Positions 57,735 to 64,000 of a stretch of 64,000 nucleotides of DNA are shown in pieces. The notes under the pieces were generated by a model. It saw nothing but the letters and a program-made list of their open reading frames with translations, made no database searches and had not been told where the DNA came from. The stretch comes from Streptomyces shenzhenensis. GTDB lineage: Bacteria > Actinomycetota > Actinomycetes > Streptomycetales > Streptomycetaceae. The number at the start of each line of letters is the position of its first letter. Positions within the stretch are counted from its first letter, which is position 1. The position numbers and the translations under genes are program-made. The DNA is taken from positions 124,001 through 188,000 of the forward strand of contig NZ_PENI01000010.1 in the NCBI RefSeq assembly GCF_003688995.1, given 5' to 3'.

Positions 57735-58955
57735 TCAGCTGAGGCGCTCGATGACCATCGCCATGCCCTGGCCGCCGCCGACGCACATCGTCTCCAGGCC
57801 GAACTGCTTGTCGTGCCACTGGAGGGAATTGATGAGCGTGCCGGTGATGCGGGCGCCGGTCATCCCGAAGGGGTGGCCGACCGCGATGGCGCCGCCGTTG
57901 ACGTTCAGCCTGTCGAGGTCGATGCCGAGTTCGCGGTAGGAGGGGATCACCTGGGCGGCGAACGCCTCGTTGATCTCGACCAGGTCGATGTCGTCGATGG
58001 TCAGCCCGGCGCGGCGCAGCGCCTGCCGCGAGGCCTCCACCGGGCCGAGGCCCATGATCTCGGGGGACAGTCCGGAGACGCCGGTCGACACGATCCGGGC
58101 GAGCGGGGTCAGGCCCAGCTCGCGCGCCTTGGTGTCGGACATGATGACGACCGCGGCGGCGCCGTCGTTCAGCGGACAGCAGTTGCCGGCGGTGACCAGC
58201 CCGTCCGGGCGGAAGACCGGCTTGAGGCCCTGTACACCCTCCATGGTCACGCCCGCGCGCGGACCGTCGTCCTTGCCGATCACGGTGCCGTCGGGGAGCG
58301 TCACCGGGGTGATCTCGCGCTCCCAGAAGCCGTTCTTGATGGCCTCCTCGGCGAGGTTCTGCGAGCGGACGCCGAACTCGTCCATGTCCCGGCGGGTGAC
58401 GCCCTTCCAGCGGGCCAGGTTCTCGGCGGTCTGGCCCATCGCGATGTAGGCGTCGGGGACCAGGCCGTCCTCGCGCGGGTCGTGCCAGGCCGTGCCCTCC
58501 TGCCCGGCGACCGCGGCGGTGCGCGCCTCGGCCTCGGCGAAGACCGGGTTGTGCGTGTCCGGCCAGCTGTCGGAGTTGCCCTTGGCGAACCGCGAGACCA
58601 TCTCGACGCCGGCCGAGATGAAGACGTCGCCCTCGCCGGCCCTGATGGCGTGCAGGGCCATCCGGCTGGTCTGCAGGGACGAGGAGCAGTAGCGGGTGAC
58701 GGTGCAGCCCGGCAGGTGGTCGAGGCCCATCAGCACGGCGACGATCCGGCCGAGGTTGTTGCCCTGCTCGCCGCCGGGCAGGCCGCAGCCGAGCATGAGG
58801 TCGTCGATGTCCTTCGGGTCCAGTTCGGGGACCTTCGCCAGGGCGGCCTGGATGATCGTGGCGGTGAGGTCGTCCGGGCGCAGTTCCTTCAGCGAGCCCT
58901 TGAAGGCGCGGCCGATGGGGGAGCGGGCGGTCGAGACGATGACGGCTTCGGGCAT
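57735..58955 (-). CDS. Acetyl-CoA C-acetyltransferase (thiolase)
   Basis: 406 aa from ATG 58955. The enzyme joins or splits acyl-CoA with acetyl-CoA. The acylated Cys is C90 in RYCSSSLQ; EINEAFAAQ holds the catalytic His/Asn-type loop, VNGGAIAVGHPFGMTGAR is the thiolase signature 2, and MCVGGGQGMAMV carries the second catalytic Cys. The full length and VIVSTARSPIGRAFKGSL N-terminus are typical of the Streptomyces FadA-like enzyme. It could act in beta-oxidation or in forming acetoacetyl-CoA. Confidence 0.95.
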   Translation of the reverse strand: MPEAVIVSTARSPIGRAFKGSLKELRPDDLTATIIQAALAKVPELDPKDIDDLMLGCGLPGGEQGNNLGRIVAVLMGLDHLPGCTVTRYCSSSLQTSRMALHAIRAGEGDVFISAGVEMVSRFAKGNSDSWPDTHNPVFAEAEARTAAVAGQEGTAWHDPREDGLVPDAYIAMGQTAENLARWKGVTRRDMDEFGVRSQNLAEEAIKNGFWEREITPVTLPDGTVIGKDDGPRAGVTMEGVQGLKPVFRPDGLVTAGNCCPLNDGAAAVVIMSDTKARELGLTPLARIVSTGVSGLSPEIMGLGPVEASRQALRRAGLTIDDIDLVEINEAFAAQVIPSYRELGIDLDRLNVNGGAIAVGHPFGMTGARITGTLINSLQWHDKQFGLETMCVGGGQGMAMVIERLS

Positions 58956-59120
58956 CACGGCTCCATTGGCGTACGGGTGGGCAGGGCTGCTTGGGAAGCT
59001 ACCTGTCCGTACGGTCACGGTCACCGGTGGCGCGGTGTGACACTGACCGCAGTTTTCTAAGCGCTTGCTTTCCCATCCTTCCGGTGTGTGCACGGCCGCC
59101 CGAGGGAGCGACGGCCCGCC

Positions 59121-60170
59121 TCACGAGGGCTGCACGGTGGGCGTGCCGGGCGCGGCGGGCGCGGACGTCGGCTCCGGCTCGCCGACCCGGCGCCGGCGCC
59201 GCCGCTTCAGCAGCGCCCAGGGCCCCCGCGGACCCGTCGGCATCGCCGCCGTGACCTCGGTGCCCGCTTCCGCCGCCGCTTCCGCCGCCGCACGGGCCAC
59301 CGGCAGGAAGCCCTCGCGCCGCGACACGTCCGGGCGCTCCTCGTCCGCCGGCCACAGGCCGAGGCTCGCGCACACCGTCGGCAGCATCGCCATCGCGGCC
59401 GTGGCGTAGCCCTCCGCGGACGGGTGGTAGTTGTCCGGGCCGAACAGCTCGCGCGGGTTCGCCGCGAACTCGGGGCCGAGCAGATCGCCGAGCGACACCG
59501 TGCGGCCCCCCTGTTCCACCGCCCCGATCGTCTGGGCGGCCGCCAGCTGCCGCGAGGCCCGGCGCGCCAGCCAGCGCAGCGGCTGCTGCACCGGCTCGAT
59601 GGTGCCCAGATCGGGGCAGGTGCCCACGACGACCTCGGCACCGGCCGTGCGCAGCCGCCGCACCGCCGCCGACAGATGCCGGACCGACTGCGTCGGCGGC
59701 ATCCGGCGGGTCACGTCGTTCGCGCCGATCATGATCACGCAGACGTCCGGGACGGGCACGCCCGCGGACACCACCAGGGTCACCTGACGGTCCAGGTCGT
59801 CGGACTGGGCCCCCGGCAGGGCCACGTTCCGCAGCTCCACCGAACGCTCCGCCACCGCCGCCAGACCGGACGCCAGCAGCGCGCCCGGCGTCTGGCCCGC
59901 CCGGTGCACGCCCTGGCCCGCCGCCGTGGAGTCCCCGAGCAGGGCCAGCCGCAGGGGCGGCTCGCCGGGGATGTCATAGCCACGGCCGTAGAGTCCCTCA
60001 GCCGACGGGACCCGGTCGGCGGTGCCGTTGCCCACCTGGCGCTTGGCCAGCTGCACCTCGGCCAGCAGCAGCCCGACGGCGGCCGCGCCGACCAGCCCGA
60101 CCCCGCCGCCGCCGTATGCCGCGCCGGCCGCGATCCGCCGGGCCACCCTCGCCCTCGACATGCTCGTCAT
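59121..60170 (-). CDS. SGNH/GDSL-family hydrolase, membrane-anchored
   Basis: 349 aa from ATG 60170 (alternatives at 60161 and 60239). One N-terminal membrane helix or signal (about 15-38, AAYGGGGVGLVGAAAVGLLLA) precedes an SGNH esterase domain: block I LALLGDSTAAGQG with the nucleophile Ser, block II Gly in NVALPGAQSDD, block III IGANDV, and block V DNYHPSAEGYA with the Asp-His pair. An Ala-rich and basic C-terminal tail follows (LLKRRRRRR). Likely an extracytoplasmic lipase/esterase. It lies upstream of cbs in divergent orientation. Confidence 0.9.
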   Translation of the reverse strand: MTSMSRARVARRIAAGAAYGGGGVGLVGAAAVGLLLAEVQLAKRQVGNGTADRVPSAEGLYGRGYDIPGEPPLRLALLGDSTAAGQGVHRAGQTPGALLASGLAAVAERSVELRNVALPGAQSDDLDRQVTLVVSAGVPVPDVCVIMIGANDVTRRMPPTQSVRHLSAAVRRLRTAGAEVVVGTCPDLGTIEPVQQPLRWLARRASRQLAAAQTIGAVEQGGRTVSLGDLLGPEFAANPRELFGPDNYHPSAEGYATAAMAMLPTVCASLGLWPADEERPDVSRREGFLPVARAAAEAAAEAGTEVTAAMPTGPRGPWALLKRRRRRRVGEPEPTSAPAAPGTPTVQPS

Positions 60171-60331
60171 GCGTCGCCGCCACCTCCTCGTAGCCCTACA
60201 TCCACTCCTTGCCCCGTACCGCCCGTCGGTCAATCTCAACAGCGAGTGAACGGCCGTCCCGCCGGTGTCGCCGGCCTTAGGCTGACGGAACCACTAGGAC
60301 CACTTCTTTGTGCAAGCAACCGGAGACAACG

Positions 60332-61723
60332 GTGCAATTCCACGACTCGATGATCAGCCTCGTCGGCAACACCCCGCTGCTGAGGCTCAACAGCGTGACC
60401 AAGGGGATTCGGGCGACCGTCCTGGCGAAGGTGGAGTACTTCAACCCGGGTGGAAGCGTGAAGGACCGCATCGCCCTGCGCATGATCGAGGCCGCCGAGC
60501 AGAGCGGGGAGCTGCGGCCGGGCGGCACCATTGTCGAGCCGACCAGCGGGAACACCGGCGTGGGCCTGGCGATCGTGGCGCAGCAGAAGGGTTACCGGTG
60601 CATCTTCGTGTGCCCGGACAAGGTGAGCACCGACAAGATCAATGTGCTGCGGGCGTACGGGGCCGAAGTGGTCGTCTGCCCGACCGCCGTGGCGCCCGAG
60701 CATCCGGACTCGTACTACAACGTCTCCGACCGGCTGGTGCGCGAGACCCCCGGGGCCTGGAAGCCGGACCAGTACTCCAACCCCAACAACCCGCTCTCCC
60801 ACTATCACTCGACCGGACCTGAGCTGTGGGAGCAGACCGACGGCCGGATCACCCACTTCGTGGCGGGCGTCGGCACCGGCGGCACCATCTCCGGCACCGG
60901 CCGCTATCTGAAGGACGTCAGCGACGGCCGGGTCCAGGTGATCGGCGCCGACCCGGAGGGCTCCGTCTACTCCGGCGGCTCCGGGCGGCCGTACCTGGTC
61001 GAGGGCGTCGGTGAGGACTTCTGGCCGACCGCCTACGACCGGACCGTCGCCGACGAGATCGTCGCCGTGTCCGACAAGGACTCCTTCCAGATGACCCGCC
61101 GGCTGGCGAAGGAGGAGGGCCTGCTGGTGGGCGGCTCCTGCGGCATGGCGGTGGTGGCCGCGCTGCGGGTCGCCGAGCGGCTGGGCCCCGACGACATCGT
61201 CGTCGTCCTGCTGCCCGACAGCGGCCGCGGCTACCTCAGCAAGATCTTCAACGACGAGTGGATGGCCGACTACGGCTTCCTGGAGGACGAGGGCCCCAGC
61301 GCCCGCGTCGGCGACGTCCTCAACGACAAGGTGGGCGGTCACATCCCGTCCCTCGTCCATATGCACCCGGACGAGACGGTCGGCCAGGCCATCGAGGTGC
61401 TGCGCGAGTACGGCGTCTCGCAGATGCCGGTCGTGAAGCCGGGTGCCGGCCACCCCGACGTGATGGCCGCCGAGGTCGTGGGCTCGGTGGTGGAGCGGGA
61501 ACTGCTCGACGCCCTGTTCAGCAAGCGGGCCTCGCTGGAGGACCCGCTGGAGAAGCACATGTGCGCCCCGCTGCCCCAGGTCGGCTCCGGCGAGCCGGTC
61601 GCCGACCTGATGTCGGTGCTCGGTACGGCGGACGCGGCGATCGTGCTCGTCGAGGGCAAGCCGACCGGTGTGGTCAGCCGGCAGGATCTGCTGGCTTTCC
61701 TCGCCAAGGGCGGAAAGCAGTAG
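60332..61723 (+). CDS. cbs: Cystathionine beta-synthase
   Basis: 463 aa from GTG 60332 (CGGAGA 7 nt upstream). It condenses homocysteine and serine to cystathionine (reverse transsulfuration). The PLP Lys is K44 in NPGGSVKDR, the phosphate/substrate loop TSGNTG is at 71-76, the PLP phosphate site GVGTGGTISGTG follows, and LVGGSCGMA closes the catalytic domain at about 320. The C-terminus has two CBS motifs (about 335-455; VHMHPDETVGQAIEVLREYGVSQMPVV and VGSGEPVADLMSVLGTADAAIVLVEGKPTGVVSRQDLL), which may respond to SAM or adenylates. A heme-binding N-terminus is lacking. Confidence 0.96.
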   Translation: MQFHDSMISLVGNTPLLRLNSVTKGIRATVLAKVEYFNPGGSVKDRIALRMIEAAEQSGELRPGGTIVEPTSGNTGVGLAIVAQQKGYRCIFVCPDKVSTDKINVLRAYGAEVVVCPTAVAPEHPDSYYNVSDRLVRETPGAWKPDQYSNPNNPLSHYHSTGPELWEQTDGRITHFVAGVGTGGTISGTGRYLKDVSDGRVQVIGADPEGSVYSGGSGRPYLVEGVGEDFWPTAYDRTVADEIVAVSDKDSFQMTRRLAKEEGLLVGGSCGMAVVAALRVAERLGPDDIVVVLLPDSGRGYLSKIFNDEWMADYGFLEDEGPSARVGDVLNDKVGGHIPSLVHMHPDETVGQAIEVLREYGVSQMPVVKPGAGHPDVMAAEVVGSVVERELLDALFSKRASLEDPLEKHMCAPLPQVGSGEPVADLMSVLGTADAAIVLVEGKPTGVVSRQDLLAFLAKGGKQ

Positions 61724-61989
61724 CAAATGTCCGGTGAACCGCCGGTGTCCGCGGCGAACTTACGGTGTCCGGCGGCTTTGCAGCCGTTTCGGAAGTGGTA
61801 CGAGCGCGTCACGTGCGCGCAGCACCCGCTTAACACGCGTCCGGCACATTAGTGGGTGTCGGCAGGGCGGGAGCGGCTCCCCGCCCCGGCCGGCGCCGAA
61901 CGGCGCCAAGGACCTCCGGAGCGGCTCCCGGACCTCCATGGACGCCATGGACGCGCAAGCCCGGCCCTGACCCGGCCCGCGTCCCTCGC

Positions 61990-62038
61990 GGGGACCGCCG
62001 TCGTCCCGCCCCCCGGTAACGGGGGTGCGGCGGTCCCC
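61990..62038. terminator. Long hairpin between cbs and a convergent gene
   Basis: GGGGACCGCCG (61990-62000) pairs fully with 62028-62038, with an inner CCCCCC/GGGGG stem. It could end transcripts from both sides. The rest of the 358-bp gap (61724-62081) shows no gene. Confidence 0.7.
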
Positions 62039-62081
62039 GCGCACACCTCTTTCACGGCGCGCCGGGTGGTCCGGCCGGCCG

Positions 62082-62528
62082 TCAGTCCTCCCAGTCGTCG
62101 TCCCCGGAGGACGCGCCCGAGCGGCGGCGCGGTCGGCCGAACAGGCCCGGAGTGGTGCGCGCGGCCTGGACCGCGTTGACGCCGACGATGCCGAGCCAGG
62201 TGACGATCAGACCGGGCAGATGGCCGACGCCGCCGCCGATCGCGGACAGCGGGACCGCCAGCACCAGCGAGACGATGCCGAAGCCGAACCGCTCCCCCCA
62301 GGAGTCGGTCGGCCTGGGGGACCGGGCGCCGCGCGCGACCTGCATCTGCTGCTCGGCGAGGTGCCGGCGCATCCGGCGCTCCACCGCGCCGTCGATGCGC
62401 TGGTCGACCTTCTCCAGGAACGAGTCGACCAGCGCGGACTCGTACTCCTCGCCGAGTTCCCGGCGCGCCTGGAGGGTGGCGTCGAGTTCCTTCTTCAGGT
62501 CGGCGTCCCGTGCCTCGATTCCGGTCAT
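62082..62528 (-). CDS. Small membrane protein, hypothetical
   Basis: 148 aa from ATG 62528. A charged helical N-terminus (about 1-72; ADLKKELDATLQARRELGEEYESALVDSFLEKVDQRIDGAVERR) is followed by one long or two short membrane helices (about 82-122, GFGIVSLVLAVPLSAIGGGVGHLPGLIVTWLGIVGVNA) and a basic-acidic tail ending DDDWED. Conserved in Streptomyces as far as I recall, without known function. Confidence 0.85.
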   Translation of the reverse strand: MTGIEARDADLKKELDATLQARRELGEEYESALVDSFLEKVDQRIDGAVERRMRRHLAEQQMQVARGARSPRPTDSWGERFGFGIVSLVLAVPLSAIGGGVGHLPGLIVTWLGIVGVNAVQAARTTPGLFGRPRRRSGASSGDDDWED

Positions 62529-62592
62529 ACGGGCCACCGTAGGGGGCCGGGCCGTCCGCCGCACGGGGGCTAGCCCCCCTCTTGCCCCGGCG

Positions 62593-63267
62593 TCAGGGCA
62601 GCAGGGAGACGAGCCCGGTGCCGAGGTCGCAGCGGGCCGCCGCGACATGCGCAGGTGTGAACGCCGGGTCCGCGCGGATCGCGTCCCGGACCCAGGTGGT
62701 GTGGGCGCGCATGGCGTGCTCGGCCCAGTCGCCGGGGACCGCCCGGGTCCTGCGGGCCGCGGGGATGATCTCCGCGACGAGCAGCCGCAGGTGCCCCGGC
62801 ACCGGCGCGCCCGTCCGCAGATGCTCCAGGGTGGCGGCGACGGCACCGCAGCGCTCGTGCCCGAGCACCAGCACGAGGGGGATGCGCAGGTGCTCCACGC
62901 CGTACTGGACGGAGGCGAGCACCGCCTCGTCGAGCACCTGGCCGGCGGTCCGGGTGCACAGCAGGTCCCCGAGCCCCTGGTCGAAGACCAGTTCCGGCGG
63001 CACGCGGGAGTCGATGCAGCCCACCACCGCGGCGATGGGGCGCTGCTCGGCGGCGAGCACATGGCGCTGTCTGCGGTCGCCGTGCGGATGGCGGGGGCGG
63101 CCGGTGGCGTAGCGGCGGTTGCCGGCGAGCAGCGCGTCCAGGGCGGCGGGCGCGGTGTGCGGCGGACGGGAGGAGGGGCCGGGCGTGGCCGCCGCCGGTG
63201 TCGCGGGGGCGGCGGCCAGCGCGCCGACGGCGGTGGCCGTCAGGAAGGCCCTGCGGTTCGGGACCAT
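62593..63267 (-). CDS. Tat-exported beta-carbonic anhydrase
   Basis: 224 aa. The N-terminus is a twin-arginine signal (NRRAFLTATAVGALAAA, cleavage after about residue 27). The mature enzyme has the beta-class zinc site: Cys84 and Asp86-Arg88 in GCIDSRVPPE, then His137 and Cys140 in LGHERCGAV. It interconverts CO2 and bicarbonate; location outside the membrane is unusual for the class but common in actinomycetes. Single gene. Confidence 0.93.
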   Translation of the reverse strand: MVPNRRAFLTATAVGALAAAPATPAAATPGPSSRPPHTAPAALDALLAGNRRYATGRPRHPHGDRRQRHVLAAEQRPIAAVVGCIDSRVPPELVFDQGLGDLLCTRTAGQVLDEAVLASVQYGVEHLRIPLVLVLGHERCGAVAATLEHLRTGAPVPGHLRLLVAEIIPAARRTRAVPGDWAEHAMRAHTTWVRDAIRADPAFTPAHVAAARCDLGTGLVSLLP

Positions 63268-63520
63268 GACGCTTCCTCGGGGTTGTGCGTGCTGCGCATT
63301 TCACGATATGCACATGTCCCGGCACCCTGAGTGGCTGTTCGGTGTTCCTCGGCCGGCTGCCCGGTGCATCGGCGCCCTCGCGATACCGCCGCTCGACCGG
63401 TCACCGGCGCGGACGTCCTCCGCTCCGGCGCGCGGGCCGCGCGGCGCCGCGCCACCGGCCGGAACTCTGCGCCGTACGGCGCCGGAACGCAGCGCGGGAG
63501 CACGGCGCCGGGGCAGCCGG

Positions 63521-64000
63521 CTACTTCAGGAGGCCGTGCCGGCGCGCGTACGCGGTCGCCACGTCCTCCGGGTCCTTCTTGTCCTTGTCCACCTGGCGGT
63601 TGAGCTCGGTGAGCTGGGCGGTGGTGAGGACGTTGCCGAGCCGGGCGAGGGCCCGCCGGACCGTCGCGTCGGCCTTGCGGTCGGCGATGAGCGGGACGAC
63701 GTGCTGGCCGGGGATGAGGTTCTTCGGGTCGGTGAGCACCACCCAGCCGTTGGCCTGGATGTCGGTGTCGGTGGTGAAGAGGTTCGCCACGTCCACGTCG
63801 CCCTTCTTGAGGGCGCCCTTGACCAGCGGACCGGACGAGTCGAGCGACTTGAACTCCTTGAACTCCACCCCGTACACCTCCTTCAGGCCGACCACGCCCA
63901 CCTGGCGCTTCTTCACCTCGGGCGCGGCGCCGACGACCAGCCGGCCGTTCTGCTTCTTCAGGTCGGCGAGCGAGGTCAGGCCGTACTTCCGGGCGGTCTC
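63521..64000 (-). CDS. Glycine betaine/choline-type ABC substrate-binding protein (C-terminal part)
   Basis: The gene runs off the right edge; 159 C-terminal residues are visible (from ETARKYGLTSLADLK). Motifs GVVGLKEVYGVEFKEFKSLDSSGPLVKGALKKGDVDVANLFTTDTDIQANGWVVLTDP and VVPLIADRKADATVRRALARLGNVLTTAQLTELNRQVD are typical of OpuAC/ProX-like binding domains. The protein would capture betaine or choline outside the membrane for osmoprotection. The signal peptide and permease partners lie beyond the window. Confidence 0.9.
   Translation of the reverse strand, partial: ETARKYGLTSLADLKKQNGRLVVGAAPEVKKRQVGVVGLKEVYGVEFKEFKSLDSSGPLVKGALKKGDVDVANLFTTDTDIQANGWVVLTDPKNLIPGQHVVPLIADRKADATVRRALARLGNVLTTAQLTELNRQVDKDKKDPEDVATAYARRHGLLK

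Overview
The window is chromosomal DNA from a Streptomyces-type actinomycete. GC content is very high, GTG, ATG and TTG starts all occur, stop-start overlaps are frequent, and the gene order (SurA-like lipoprotein, mazG, P450, two resuscitation-promoting factors, eno, divIC, DUF501, Ppx/GppA, ndh, cfa, FtsX-type ABC exporter, bldA) matches, as I remember it, the eno-bldA region of the Streptomyces core chromosome. No RNA gene other than bldA was seen.

Layout. 1-21.1 kb is mostly core: an STPK pair, a secreted DUF1906 protein, the SurA-like lipoprotein, MazG, a P450, rpfC and rpfA (rpfA behind a c-di-AMP riboswitch), a roughly 0.74 kb array of degenerate 41-bp repeats, enolase, a division/ppGpp-related trio, a toxin-antitoxin pair, type II NADH dehydrogenase with a probable Rex operator, cyclopropane synthase and an ABC exporter. 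At 21.54 kb lies the tRNA-Leu(UAA) gene bldA. 21.7-27.7 kb is an accessory segment: an XRE regulator with a TTA codon, an HD-domain hydrolase and a small RiPP-like cluster (radical SAM/SPASM enzyme, 66-residue candidate precursor ending in a CSC motif, GNAT acetyltransferase).

27.7-52.7 kb is the most interesting part. It holds an AfsR-like regulator (with a TTA codon), a secreted thaumatin/GH128 protein, several low-complexity proteins of unknown function, an NlpC/P60 hydrolase, a transglycosylase-like protein and a minus-strand operon encoding a type IV secretion-like apparatus: coupling ATPase, VirB4-like ATPase, SCO6880-family protein, TrbL-like membrane protein, VirB8-like protein, two VirB2-like pilins and a DUF6668 protein. 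No relaxase or oriT is visible. Nine promoter-like sites of the form TGAAC(C)-N15/16-CCGTTGT lie upstream of nearly every transcription unit here, including four divergent pairs. They resemble SigL-type ECF promoters, and an ECF sigma factor gene closes the cluster. I infer one sigma-controlled regulon building an envelope machine.

52.8-64 kb returns to housekeeping-like genes: pobA, a Bax-inhibitor-1 family protein, a 275-bp MITE, a DUF4287 protein, a thiolase, an SGNH hydrolase, cystathionine beta-synthase, a Tat-exported beta-carbonic anhydrase and, at the edge, the C-terminus of a glycine betaine/choline-type substrate-binding protein.
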